A stretch of DNA of 64,000 bases from Paraburkholderia flagellata (GCF_021390645.1 NZ_JAJEJT010000002.1:372001-436000); one strand, 5' to 3'. Shown: positions 36,259-45,196, counted from the first letter of the stretch. Notes: a model not told the origin generated them from the letters alone. Made by a program: numbers and translations.

Positions 36259-38091
36259 ATGCCTGTATTCTGCATAGCAGGGAGGAAGATAGGAGGCTTG
36301 CTTGTTGCGAGCAGAGCCTTGATCAACATGAGACTCTTTCGGCTGGGCGACGTGAGCCGATGGTTGGCCGCGTTTGCCGGCGTTGTCGCCTTGATGGTGA
36401 TGAGCGCGTGGCCCCTGGGCGCAAACGCGGCAACCGGGCTCGCCAATCTTCCTGCGGTCTTGCCTGCGATGCCTTGCGCTTCGGTGGCAAGCCTCGACCT
36501 GAGCGGGGTGACCGATGGCACAGTTACCATTACCTCCGCGACGGTGCTACCGGCCGGGACAGTTGTTGGATTCAGCACCCTTCCTTCGACTGTGTGTGAC
36601 GTGAAAGGCACGATCGGACCCGGAGCCTCGATGTTCGAGCTGCAGTTGCCGACTCAGGGCTGGACACAACGATATCTGCAAACGGGGTGCGGCGGACTGT
36701 GTGGCAACCTGTCCATCAATGCCCCGATGGCCTCGACCTGTGTGCCTGTCACCAACGGACAAATCGCTATGTCCGCGACTGACATGGGCCACGAAGGGGC
36801 TAACGACGGCTCATGGGCACTCTCTCCCCAGGCCAAGATCGATTTTGCCTATCGCGCGGAGCACGCTACGGCGCAGGTGTCCAAAGCGATCATCAACAAA
36901 TTCTATGCAAGGCCCGCACGCTACTCGTATTTCGACGGGTGTTCGGATGGCGGCCGTGAGGCGCTGATGGAAGCGCAGCGCTATCCGGATGACTTCGATG
37001 GTATCGCCGCAGGCGCGCCCGCAAATGACCTCATCGTGCAGAACACGTTCCATCACGGCTGGGCCGCTGCGGTGAACATTGATCCGGCAACTGGGAATTA
37101 CATCTTGCTGGCCGACAAGCTCCCGTTGATCCATGCCGCCGTCTTGAGCGCGTGCGGCACACAACACGGTGTCACCGACGGGTGGGTAGACAATCCGGAA
37201 GAATGCCATTTCGATCCGGCAGTCCTGCTCTGCAAGAAAGGGCAAGCGGCAGCGACCTGCCTGTCACCAGCAGAGGCGAACGTCGTTCGCCTGATCCACG
37301 ATGGAGCCACCGATGCCAACGGCGTTCATCTCGAGCAACCGATTTCGCGTGAATGGGGCTCGGAACTGAACTGGACGATCTTCATCCCGACTACGGCCGC
37401 GGGGCCGAGCGGCGCCCTCAACTTCGTTCTGCCGTTCCTGCAATATCTCGACTATTTCAACGGCACGAACACGAACGCCACGCTCGGCAACCTGAAGTTC
37501 ACGATTGAGAACTTCATGAAAACCATCCCGACCTCAAGCTATCTTGCGGCAACGGATCCAGACCTGCGTCCGTTCGAAAGTCGCGGAGGGAAGCTAATCT
37601 TGTGGCACGGCCTGGCGGATCAACACATTACGCCACTCGGGACGATCCAGTATTACTACCGGATGCAAGACGTCATGGGCGCCAATCAGGTTGACCAGTT
37701 TGCGCGGCTTTATCTGTTCCCGGGCGTCGCACATTGCGGCCAGGGAGATGGGCCGAACACCTTCGACATCGTGAGCGAAGTGATGGCGTGGGCTGAGACA
37801 GGCTCGAAGCCGGGCAAGATCATCGCATCGGTTGTGGATTCGACCGGTCAAATCACGGTTACCCGCCCCGTGTTCCCGTTCCCGGCAGTGGCACGCTACA
37901 CCGGATCGGGCAGCACGAGCGACGCGGCGAATTTCGTGGCATACACGCCGACGGGTAACTCGCGCAGCAATGTGAACTGGTTCGGAAACTGGCTTTATTC
38001 GCCGGGCTACGAAAGCGGGTGCCATGCCCAGGCTACTGGACTTGACTGCAAAGGTGGTAACGACTGGAGCAGCTATCGTATGTTCCCGTAG
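36259..38091 (+). CDS. Tannase/feruloyl-esterase family hydrolase
   Basis: 610 residues. The nucleophile is in FDGCSDGGREALMEAQRYP, with the acid in HGLADQHITPLGTIQYYYR and the base in GVAHCGQGDGP. Cys residues flanking the Ser and His form the CS-D-HC arrangement of the family. The hydrophobic stretch AAFAGVVALMVMSAWPLGANA acts as a signal sequence, so the enzyme is secreted or periplasmic. The ATG at 36259 has AGGAG upstream, but that adds about 23 residues before the usual signal start (MRLFRLGDVSRW, 36328). It hydrolyses aromatic ester bonds such as gallate or ferulate esters. Confidence 0.9.
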   Translation: MPVFCIAGRKIGGLLVASRALINMRLFRLGDVSRWLAAFAGVVALMVMSAWPLGANAATGLANLPAVLPAMPCASVASLDLSGVTDGTVTITSATVLPAGTVVGFSTLPSTVCDVKGTIGPGASMFELQLPTQGWTQRYLQTGCGGLCGNLSINAPMASTCVPVTNGQIAMSATDMGHEGANDGSWALSPQAKIDFAYRAEHATAQVSKAIINKFYARPARYSYFDGCSDGGREALMEAQRYPDDFDGIAAGAPANDLIVQNTFHHGWAAAVNIDPATGNYILLADKLPLIHAAVLSACGTQHGVTDGWVDNPEECHFDPAVLLCKKGQAAATCLSPAEANVVRLIHDGATDANGVHLEQPISREWGSELNWTIFIPTTAAGPSGALNFVLPFLQYLDYFNGTNTNATLGNLKFTIENFMKTIPTSSYLAATDPDLRPFESRGGKLILWHGLADQHITPLGTIQYYYRMQDVMGANQVDQFARLYLFPGVAHCGQGDGPNTFDIVSEVMAWAETGSKPGKIIASVVDSTGQITVTRPVFPFPAVARYTGSGSTSDAANFVAYTPTGNSRSNVNWFGNWLYSPGYESGCHAQATGLDCKGGNDWSSYRMFP

Positions 38092-38112
38092 TCTTTCCGC
38101 TGACAACTCTTG

Positions 38113-38159
38113 ATCGCCCCTGTTCTCATCAGTACAGGGATGTGCCTGGCAGGGGCGAT
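38113..38159. repeat. 10-bp inverted repeat after the tannase gene
   Basis: Arms ATCGCCCCTG (38113-38122) and CAGGGGCGAT (38150-38159) with an internal 27-nt loop, 21 bp past the tannase stop. There is no T-run, so it is a 3' structural element rather than a strong intrinsic terminator. Confidence 0.4.
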
Positions 38160-38262
38160 TCTGGCACCGCAATACGGCAAGCCCGTACTGACCATGCCTC
38201 GATTTGGTTGTGTCGCGTTAAGTGGGACAGGATGAGAAAGTACCAGCGATGAAGAGGACTGC

Positions 38263-38622
38263 TTATATTGCGAGGGAGTAGAACTGCTCGGCAGCAGTCG
38301 ATGCAATGCCATCGTCACACATTTGTCCCTTGCGGATCATGTGGACAATCTCGATGCCGGACAGGATGATGCGCGCACAGCGGAAATTCTTGAACTCCAT
38401 CATCGGTTTGATGATGCGCTTGATGGCACGGTGGTCCTGCTCGACGACATTATTCAGGTATTTGTTCTGCCGGATCTTGATCGGCGTTGGGTTCGGCACA
38501 CGTTCAAGAAGGTTGGCAGAAACGTACGAGCGCTTAGTGGATGTCCAGCGACACTTGATTGCTGATCTTGTCCGTAAATCACGTCGTTGCAACGGCGTCA
38601 AATTTCCCTGTGACCCCGTCAC
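38263..38622 (-). pseudogene. IS6-family transposase, C-terminal remnant
   Basis: The minus-strand frame keeps the last third of an IS15/IS26-like transposase: IRQNKYLNNVVEQDHRAIKRII, MEFKNFRCARIILSGIEIVHMIRKGQM, ending AAEQFYSLAI. The N-terminal part is lost and the first 25 residues of the frame are not transposase-like. It differs in subgroup from the fragment at 34883 and faces the opposite way, so the two are independent insertions rather than one split element. Confidence 0.85.
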
Positions 38623-39302
38623 CGTGGCGAACGGACTCCTTGCATTGGTTAGGGGGCTTCAGATATGCCGTTTCGGCAGAGGCGATGGGAGAGGTGAGAC
38701 TGCCGGGTTGGAGTATGATGCCGTCTGGACTGCGGTGGGCATCACCCCGTGGAGCGCGGCACGGTACCCAGATGCGCTTACGGAGGGTTTTAACACTGGC
38801 GTTGGCGATTGAACTAGAGCCTCCACAGATGTAAACGCCTCTTCACGCAGCGGATGCCATGGCCGCGCGTCTCTGCGGATACTAACCTCCAATCGGAGCT
38901 AGTTTCGACGGTGTGTCGTACGCTGAGTTGCTGTATGGCGTCTCAGGTCGAGCCGTCGTGCGACGGTAGCTGTGTCATCGGAGCTTGGCTTGAGCCCTGC
39001 GATGGTGCTATCACCTTGTCGATATAGATCTCCATTGCGCGGTCTACGCGCGCCTTGGCATGCAGTTCCGAACTATGCCGTGCCGCAGTGGCCGCGATCA
39101 CGAGTATTTAACATAATAAAAGTTGTCATCGAGCCATTGAATATGGTTGCGTTAGCAACTTCGTATACCTTCACGATCTCATCTGATCGTTGTGCACTCT
39201 GTATAGGCATCGCAGTCTAGCGCTGCATATTGGTTGACAGCACAAGCGGGGCACCTACGACACCACGATGCAACATTGGCTCATGGATGCCTGCTCAGCT
39301 TA
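38623..39302. other. Gene-free stretch of 0.7 kb
   Basis: No convincing reading frame. It contains a small dyad GCCGTCGTGCGACGG near 38949 and a locally AT-richer part around 39100-39200. I see no tRNA, integrase or IS end. Confidence 0.5.
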
Positions 39303-39668
39303 TTAGTGTCTCCGCCGCCCGGCTGGTTTGGCCAGTCGTTCGCAGAGTTCTGCCACGACGTCAGTTACCCAAACGAGGTCCTCTTCGCCGAGCTTTGTCA
39401 AATGTTCATTCAAGGTGTTTGCGGCATCGAGAGCCCGTGGGGAACTCGGTCCTATCAGTTTCGTGAGCGGAACTGCGTAGAGATTTGCGAGGGCAATTAG
39501 ACGAGGCAGTGTTGGCCAGTTGGTGCCTCGCTCAAATCGACTGATGGTTTCTGAAAATACGCCCAACGCTGCGGCAACCTGCTCCTGCGTAAGACCAGCT
39601 TCTGTTCTGGCCAAGGCCAACGCGCGGCCCAGTCTCCGGGCAAATTTCTCTTCATCGATTGTCGCCAC
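39303..39668 (-). CDS. XRE-family transcriptional regulator
   Basis: 121 residues. The HTH LTQEQVAAALGVFSETISRFERGTNWPTLPRLIALANLYAV lies at 25-65, then a helical tail with LTKLIGPSSPRALDAANTLNEHLTKLGEEDLVWVTDVVAELCERLAK, probably for dimerisation. Two TGTTG-N5-CAACA palindromes lie just upstream, one 14 bp from the ATG, suggesting autoregulation. It is divergent from the ORF at 40058. Such repressors commonly govern island maintenance or lysogeny genes. Confidence 0.88.
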   Translation of the reverse strand: MATIDEEKFARRLGRALALARTEAGLTQEQVAAALGVFSETISRFERGTNWPTLPRLIALANLYAVPLTKLIGPSSPRALDAANTLNEHLTKLGEEDLVWVTDVVAELCERLAKPAGRRRH

Positions 39669-39681
39669 AGGGGCATCACCT

Positions 39682-39756
39682 CATGTTGGGAGTCAACATG
39701 AATCGTCTACTTGGTGGCGGCTTCTGGTAACATCACGAAATGTTGAATGGCAACAT
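39682..39756. promoter_or_regulatory. Two palindromic operators for the XRE regulator
   Basis: CATGTTG-GGAGT-CAACATG (39682-39700) and ATGTTG-AATGG-CAACAT (39740-39756) share the TGTTG-N5-CAACA plan with centres 57 bp apart. Extra TGATGTTG half-sites follow at about 39759 and 39775. The first operator overlaps the ribosome-site region of the XRE gene, fitting autorepression. Confidence 0.75.
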
Positions 39757-40057
39757 GTGATGTTGATTTTTCAGTTGATGTTGCCCGGAAGCGTTCCGGC
39801 TTGGCAAACGAGAGCTCAGATGCCCTAGCATCGGATGGTCCTCTGTCGTCTCAATTGCGTAGTTTTGGGGTGTTCGCGTTGCTGGGCGTGGGCAATCTGT
39901 GTGCGCACTCTCGGACGGGCACGAGGTCGAGTAGAAAAGCTGAAACGAGCTTCTGTGGTCGTCTGTCTGTGGATTCCTTTTCATCGAACTTTGCAGCGAG
40001 GACCGCGTGCTCGCCGGGCGGTTCGCTGGTAATGAAAGCGTTTGAGGTAGTGGCTGT

Positions 40058-40534
40058 ATGTTTGTGACGAGTGAAATTAACCGTGTGCCTGCGTTGAACG
40101 TGCCTTTCGGCGGGTTGCCGGGCAAAGGGGTATGGTCAGCGGTTCAGCAACTGCTACCGCGGGACGTCCTGATTCTCAGGGTGTCGCAGGCGCGCTCGCG
40201 TGCCGTCCCGACGATCGTGATGCTGGATCTGCCCGAAACGGCTGCGACGCTTGAGCAGTTCGTCGGAGGAGAGGTCGTTCTGCGTGACGCGGCCATCCTC
40301 AGCACGAGACTCGCACGGGAGGTCGAAAAGTGGACGCTCGAACCGCTTTGCGAGATCCGGGTGGGGGTGACCGAGTACGAACATCGCGGCACAGGCAAGC
40401 AGCTGCTCAAGGTGACCCGGTTCACGACGGCAGCGGGGCGCACGTTATCGGTGCCGTACGCCCTGGCGGCAAAGCCCGCGCGCGGCAGACGGCTCTGGCG
40501 AGCGAAGGCGCCGGCCGCAGCGGCCCGTTGCTAA
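40058..40534 (+). CDS. Hypothetical island protein
   Basis: 158 residues and mostly beta-rich (VLILRVSQARSRAVPTIVMLDLPE, EIRVGVTEYEHRGTGKQLLKVTRFT), with a basic Ala/Arg-rich tail. There is no signal peptide, membrane segment or known motif. A GAGGT precedes the ATG. It lies downstream of the XRE operators, divergent from the regulator, so it may be repressed by it. I do not recognise the family. Confidence 0.6.
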   Translation: MFVTSEINRVPALNVPFGGLPGKGVWSAVQQLLPRDVLILRVSQARSRAVPTIVMLDLPETAATLEQFVGGEVVLRDAAILSTRLAREVEKWTLEPLCEIRVGVTEYEHRGTGKQLLKVTRFTTAAGRTLSVPYALAAKPARGRRLWRAKAPAAAARC

Positions 40535-40596
40535 CCTTGGCCGGCCGTGGTGCGCAACTGGACTCGGAGCCGCGCGGAGGCATTGAGGAGCGAGAC

Positions 40597-41124
40597 ATGC
40601 GGCCACGCTGGAGAGGCGGCCTCGTGCTGTATCTCGATTTCGACGGGGTGCTTCATCCGGAGGATGTCTGGCGCCGGCCGGGTTATGGTCCCTATGTCGC
40701 CACGCCGCCGGGACATGTGGTGCTTGAACACGCGGCGCTGCTCGCGCGCTGTCTCGCCCCCTATCCAGAGCTGCAAATCGTGCTGTCCACGAGCTGGGTG
40801 CGGGTGTTCCGCAGCGTGCGCAAGGTGGCCCGCCGTCTGCCGCCGGAGCTGCGCCGACGCGTGGTCGGCGCGACCTTCCACGGCCGGATGGATCCGGCGT
40901 GGTTCCGGTCTGTGCCGCGTGGCGTGCAGGTCTGGGGCGACGTGTGCCGGCGGCGGCCCGCGGCGTGGCTCGCGCTCGACGACGATGATGCGGGCTGGCC
41001 GGCGGTCTGCCGGGATCACCTGCTGCACACCGACCCCGTGCTCGGCATCAGCGATCCGGCGGTCCTCGCGCAGCTGCAGGCGAGGCTTGCCGCGATGCAC
41101 CGTCCTGAAGCGGGCTGGCCGTGA
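40597..41124 (+). CDS. HAD-fold protein (RNA-repair-associated HAD type)
   Basis: 175 residues. The motif I LVLYLDFDGVLHPEDVW gives the nucleophile/acid Asp pair, motif II is LQIVLSTSWVR, and the late acidic patch WLALDDDDAGW binds Mg. This pattern matches the 'HAD domain in Swiss-army-knife RNA repair' group, found near RNA ligases and in conflict loci. The ATG at 40597 has GAGGAG upstream; the frame extends 5' without homology. A diverged relative lies at 43095. Probable role: phosphatase or nucleotide/RNA end processing. Confidence 0.8.
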   Translation: MRPRWRGGLVLYLDFDGVLHPEDVWRRPGYGPYVATPPGHVVLEHAALLARCLAPYPELQIVLSTSWVRVFRSVRKVARRLPPELRRRVVGATFHGRMDPAWFRSVPRGVQVWGDVCRRRPAAWLALDDDDAGWPAVCRDHLLHTDPVLGISDPAVLAQLQARLAAMHRPEAGWP

Positions 41125-41181
41125 TAATCCGCCGCTTATCACTGGAAGCGATGGGTGCGTGACAAGGTGGAATAACGGAAC

Positions 41182-41700
41182 ATGACGGATTCAGGCTTTC
41201 ACGGCGCGTTGCTCTGGCCACTGCCGGCCGAACTGGAGGGTGGCTCGAAGAGCCACTATTTCATCGACACGGAATTTACCGACTTCCGGCAGTGCCAGCT
41301 GATCAGTCTCGCCATTGTTGGCGAGAACGGCGACGAGTTCTACGGCGAGCGTACCGACTTCGATTCGGCGTGGTGCAGTGACTTTGTTCGCGCTGTGGTG
41401 CTGCCGCAGCTCGGTCAGTTTGAGGGGCGCGCAATGCGGTTTGAGCAGCTGCGCGAGGCGCTGTCCGCCTGGCTTGTGAGCGTACCGGGCGATGCCGCGC
41501 CGGTGCTCTGCTACGACTACGAGACGGACCTGAACCTGTTCCGGTTCCTGCTGGGCGCCCCGCTCCCGCGTGGCTGGAGAGTCGAGAATATCGCGGGCCG
41601 TCGCGACAGGGAGCGGCGTGCCGCATATTTCGCCCTGCATGGTGGCGAGCACCACGCGCTGCATGACGCGCGGGCCAATGCGTACGCGTTTGCCGGGTGA
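41182..41700 (+). CDS. DEDD 3'-5' exoribonuclease-like protein
   Basis: 172 residues. Exo I motif is YFIDTEFTDFR, with an Asp in the middle (CYDYETDLNLFRFLL). Exo III is HHALHDARANAYAF with the His and Asp of the DEDDh active site. It resembles the RNase AS/Rv2179c type of exoribonuclease family. It follows the HAD gene by 57 bp on the same strand, so the two may act in one RNA end-processing unit. Ribosome-site strength is modest. Confidence 0.8.
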   Translation: MTDSGFHGALLWPLPAELEGGSKSHYFIDTEFTDFRQCQLISLAIVGENGDEFYGERTDFDSAWCSDFVRAVVLPQLGQFEGRAMRFEQLREALSAWLVSVPGDAAPVLCYDYETDLNLFRFLLGAPLPRGWRVENIAGRRDRERRAAYFALHGGEHHALHDARANAYAFAG

Positions 41701-41793
41701 ATATGGTGGCCGTGATGCGACTGCAAGAGAGGTTTTTGCAACCGGACGCAATGCTTGCCGTGAACATCGCAGTCACGCAGACAGGAGACCAGG

Positions 41794-42381
41794 ATGACCG
41801 GGGACCGTGAGTGGATTCCGCGAGCCGACGCGCCGCGGATTGCGCAGCGGCTGCGTGAGCGCCGCAGGGCGTTGGGGCTGACCCAGGTCGAACTCGCGGG
41901 CAATGCGAAACTGGCGAAATCGACCCTTGTGCACTGGGAAAAGGGAAGGCTGCCCGACACCCTTTCGGCTGGCACCGTGATCGCCCTGGAGGCAGCTCTG
42001 CAGGCGCCGCAAGGATGGCTGCTCAGTCATGAGGGTCAGCCGTTGCCTGATTCCGGGTTCGAATCAGGAAATGCGGTGGGCTGCGAAAGCGGGCAACCGG
42101 GCCAGAAGGAGCGCATTCCACGCGCCCGATGTCAGGAACTCGGCCCGCGTGCAGGGAGGTTGCGCGAGGAACTTGGCCTGTCGGTTGCTGAAGTGGCGCG
42201 AGCCTGTGCTGTGTCCCGTCCGACACTCTTGCAGTGGGAACGGGGGACGTTTCCGAAGGCGCTCACCGCCAATCAGCTTCGCGCGTGGGAGTGTGCGCTC
42301 CTGCTCGCGCCGGGGCAACTGCTGACGCCTCCGGTTTCGCATCCAGGGGGAGCGAATCCGCCATCGGAGCCTCCTGAGTGA
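41794..42381 (+). CDS. Protein with two XRE-type helix-turn-helix domains
   Basis: 195 residues with two tandem HTH units. The first is LRERRRALGLTQVELAGNAKLAKSTLVHWEKG near 14-45; the second is LREELGLSVAEVARACAVSRPTLLQWERG near 115-143. Each is followed by a similar LPDTLSAGTVIALEAAL / FPKALTANQLRAWECAL segment and a Leu-leading tail, so it is an internal duplication. It can probably bind two half-sites as a monomer. AGGAGACC precedes the ATG. The target is unknown; the neighbouring HAD/exonuclease genes are the first guess. Confidence 0.82.
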   Translation: MTGDREWIPRADAPRIAQRLRERRRALGLTQVELAGNAKLAKSTLVHWEKGRLPDTLSAGTVIALEAALQAPQGWLLSHEGQPLPDSGFESGNAVGCESGQPGQKERIPRARCQELGPRAGRLREELGLSVAEVARACAVSRPTLLQWERGTFPKALTANQLRAWECALLLAPGQLLTPPVSHPGGANPPSEPPE

Positions 42382-42568
42382 TTCGCGCCGTTGACGGAAT
42401 TGCCGCGGCCCCGGGGAATCAAGACACCTATGTCGCGTGAAAAGCAACGGGCCGGGATGAGCGCATGAAGCGGCTCGCCGGCCAAAGTCACAGCAGGCCC
42501 GGAACGAGGCGACGCTGCCAGACGACCGCAGGGAGAAACTTCAATAGAGTGAGCGGAGAAAGAGAGCT

Positions 42569-42964
42569 ATGCGTGAAGAACTATCGAACATCCTGCGGGA
42601 AAGATATCCGCACATCTTCGCGGTCAGCCGGGTAGCCGCCGACACGACAGACGCCATGCCAACGGTGTTCTCCCTGTGGGGATTCGAGTGCGGAGACGGC
42701 TGGTTCGATCTGATCGATGTATTGTGCGCGGGACTGCAACACGCTACCAGGCACGGCGCACCGCAGGTTGTCGCAGCGCAGGTCAAGGAAAAGTTCGGGA
42801 CGCTGCGCTTCAGCGGCTCACGCGCTGACGCGCGACAGCGAGCCATGATTGAGCTGGCCGAAATGATGAGCGGCCGGCTGTGCGAAATATGCGGCAAACC
42901 CGGACAGACGATCCGCACTGAGTGGATGCAAACCCGATGTCCAGACCACTCGACGAACAGCTGA
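42569..42964 (+). CDS. Hypothetical protein with C-terminal Cys cluster
   Basis: 131 residues. The N-terminus MREELSNILRERYPHIF is followed by FECGDGWFDLIDVLCAGLQHA, VKEKFGTLRFSG and a terminal CEICGKPGQTIRTEWMQTRCPDHS, which looks like a C-x2-C...C-x2-H zinc ribbon. Proteins of this layout recur in beta-proteobacterial phage and plasmid regions; none is characterised to my knowledge. A GGAGAAAGAGAG ribosome site precedes the ATG. Confidence 0.7.
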   Translation: MREELSNILRERYPHIFAVSRVAADTTDAMPTVFSLWGFECGDGWFDLIDVLCAGLQHATRHGAPQVVAAQVKEKFGTLRFSGSRADARQRAMIELAEMMSGRLCEICGKPGQTIRTEWMQTRCPDHSTNS

Positions 42965-43094
42965 CCAATGGTGTCGCATATACCCGGCCCTTGCCGGTCA
43001 GGAGGACCCCAGCTTCGCCATCTTTTGCCCTGCGAAGCCGCGTACGCCCCCGCGACAATGTGAGAACCGTAGTCATGATGCCAGGGATCTGAGC

Positions 43095-43658
43095 TTGAGC
43101 AACGAACCAAAGCCGCTGGTGCCGGTTCTGGACGAGCCAGTGCCAACACTCTTCGTAGACTATGACGGAGCGCTTCATCGCGGCCACGCATTGCTTGACG
43201 AAAGCGGTGAGATATCCCTCGATACAGGGAACCCGCTGTTTGAATTTTCGCCACTGCTGGTCAGCCTGCTCGAACCATGGCCCGAGGTCGAAATCGTACT
43301 CACCACCTCCTGGCTCAGCAGATTGCCGGTTGAGGAGGTCGTTTCATACCTGCCGTTGCCGCTTGCCAGGCGCGTCGCCGGCACAACGCTGGGCTACAGG
43401 GCACGTTTCGGCGACTGGAAGACTGGCATCGCGCGGACCTATATCATTCGCGCGTACGTTTTTGAACATCGCCTGAAGAACTGGCTGGCGATCGATGATT
43501 CCGTCTACGGCGCACATGACCTGCGAACCGACTTTCTCGCGCTGGAGCCACATCTCGTCCTGCTCGACTCCCGACGCGGGATCGGTGACGCGCAGGCACA
43601 GGAACGGATCCGGGACTGGCTCGCCGAAGTATACGGTGCTGACGGGGGTTTCGTTTGA
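43095..43658 (+). CDS. Second HAD-fold protein (RNA-repair-associated type)
   Basis: 187 residues. Motif I is TLFVDYDGALHRGH; the Gly after Asp is followed by Ala in place of the Val of its relative at 40597. Motif II is VEIVLTTSWLSRL, and the late Asp patch is NWLAIDDSVYG. A central insert RTYIIRAYVFEHRLK separates motif II from the patch. The start is TTG at 43095. Expected to be a phosphatase-like enzyme of the same family, with an N-terminal extension. It is followed 88 bp later by the ParS-like gene. Confidence 0.78.
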   Translation: MSNEPKPLVPVLDEPVPTLFVDYDGALHRGHALLDESGEISLDTGNPLFEFSPLLVSLLEPWPEVEIVLTTSWLSRLPVEEVVSYLPLPLARRVAGTTLGYRARFGDWKTGIARTYIIRAYVFEHRLKNWLAIDDSVYGAHDLRTDFLALEPHLVLLDSRRGIGDAQAQERIRDWLAEVYGADGGFV

Positions 43659-43746
43659 CGGCATCCCGTACGAACAGCGACGCCACCAGCCCCGTCCTGC
43701 AAGGTCCGATTCTGGCTGGGCACCTGCAGCTTGTGAGGGATCTGGT

Positions 43747-44178
43747 ATGAAAGCACATCGCCGCATTGGTCGGACCGGCAAGACTACGATCGATCCATCG
43801 GCGGAGGCCGTCGCAGCGATCATCAACGGAACGGAATGGTTGACGGCGCAAGCCGTCGGCAAGCGACACGATCCGGATGCGACCGATCCGCAGGCCGTGA
43901 CGAACCAGTGGAAAAAGGAAGCCAGGATTTTCGCCGTCGAACTGGCCGGCCAGCCTCTGTACCCCGCCTACCTGTTCGACGAAACCGGCGACCCGGTTCC
44001 CGAAGTCGCAGAGATTCTGGGCGTTCTTGCAGGCTACAGCCCGCTGCGGATTGCCTCCTGGTTTGAGTCGACCTCCAGCATGCTGCATGGCAAGCGTCCT
44101 CGCGAGGCCATGACCTCGGACTCCAAGGCAGTCGTGGCGGCAGCGAAGGATCACGTTGTGGGGGCCGTGCATGGATAG
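43747..44178 (+). CDS. Orphan MbcA/ParS-like antitoxin-type protein
   Basis: 143 residues. The C-terminal half, PAYLFDETGDPVPEVAEILGVLAGYSPLRIASWFESTSSMLHGKRPREAM followed by a helix with DSKAVVAAAKDHV, matches the toxin-binding domain of Xre/MbcA/ParS antitoxins. The N-terminal part (INGTEWLTAQAVGKRHDPDATDP) is where an HTH would lie. No RES-type toxin gene sits on either side. It is probably a stand-alone regulator or a remnant; family call by eye only. Confidence 0.6.
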   Translation: MKAHRRIGRTGKTTIDPSAEAVAAIINGTEWLTAQAVGKRHDPDATDPQAVTNQWKKEARIFAVELAGQPLYPAYLFDETGDPVPEVAEILGVLAGYSPLRIASWFESTSSMLHGKRPREAMTSDSKAVVAAAKDHVVGAVHG

Positions 44179-44551
44179 CGCCTGGCGGGCGCCCGCGTCG
44201 ACATTCGTCGTTTGCTGGTGCTTGGTGACCGACCCACAACTCTCCCTTACGACCTGATGAGAGGGGGCGGCAGGTCGCAACGGGAGCAGTCATTCGCGCG
44301 GTGTCTCGGCTGGGAAGTTGTCGGCCATTGCAGTCGTTCGGCGAAAGGTACCGGCGCGTCGGCTGCAGGTTGGTTTGCTGCCATTCGCGAACCGGCGTCG
44401 ACGAATGGCAGCTCTCACCGCCGTCGAACGGGTCTTCACGACCCTGAGCGGTCACATAACCTGGTTTTCCAGAGCGGGCCGCTTCTGGCCCGACAACAGC
44501 CAGTTGAGCCACTTGAGACATCCTTAACCCACAGGCCTGGTTACTGGCGAC
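44179..44551. other. Gene-free stretch of 0.4 kb
   Basis: No credible gene. The sequence consists of degenerate GC-rich segments. Their style, such as GGTCTTCACGACCCTGAGCGGTCA, recurs as GACCGCAATGGGTCGAAAG at 54319-54337. It looks like worn interspersed repeats. Confidence 0.4.
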
Positions 44552-44947
44552 TCATCGACACAGATCGGCCGTGTCTGCTGCGCGATCGTAGACGAGCGGC
44601 TGTGTGAGGCGGCCCATCGCTTCCAGTTTGTGGTCGGACATGCGCAGCAGTGACGAGACCGTGTTGTTCGCGAAGAAGTCGGGTGTCACGCGCCTGGTCG
44701 TGGCCTACCACGTGACCGCCTTCGCGCCGTTTTCGCAGAACTGGAACGTCGACCGGTGCTCCTTGTCGGGCCAGGCGCAGCCCGGACAGTCGAAGCCGTC
44801 GGGCTGGTTTATCCGCAACAGCGCTATCGGCGCCTTGACAGTGTCCATCTGCATCCGGACGGCATCCGTCGCGGCACGAAGCGCGCCCCAACCGCCGGCA
44901 TGGCCTTCATACTTCCTGATACCTGGCACTTCGCGATGCTCGGTCAT
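44552..44947 (-). pseudogene. FdhF/YdeP-family oxidoreductase, 5' fragment
   Basis: The minus strand encodes the N-terminal part of a molybdopterin oxidoreductase of the YdeP type: IRKYEGHAGGWGALRAATDAV, then LLRINQPDGFDCPGCAWPD with the paired Cys, FCENGAKAVTW. A TAG at 44705-44707 follows the Trp; the same frame then continues [25 protein letters not shown]...[10 protein letters not shown] before ending at 44552. A full protein has over 700 residues, so most of the gene is missing. It is a relic of a housekeeping-type gene disrupted by the island. Confidence 0.8.
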
Positions 44948-45196
44948 ATGAAACTCCATGAAGGGCACCAAGGTTCTATGTATCGGTTAGTAAGTTGAAA
45001 CGGCCATTGGACTTGGGTATGTTGGCCGGCAAATGCTGGCCAAAACGGGCATCGGTCGTATCTCGTGGCCGCGGCAGTGAACTGACGCCTGCAACGCTAA
45101 ATAGCTGCCTTACCGTTCAGGTATGACCTTAAGGAGAGGCATGAATCTCTTGAGCCAAAAATGGGCGAGGAATTATCTGACGATCGGTGTGAGATG

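Noticed and set aside
38623..39302. Integration site (tRNA/att) at the island's edge
   Set aside because: No tRNA-like fold, integrase gene or direct repeat could be seen.
43823..44521. Long minus-strand ORF (232 codons)
   Set aside because: Overlaps the ParS-like gene on the other strand and is rich in Arg/Ser/Pro low-complexity sequence; typical high-GC shadow ORF.
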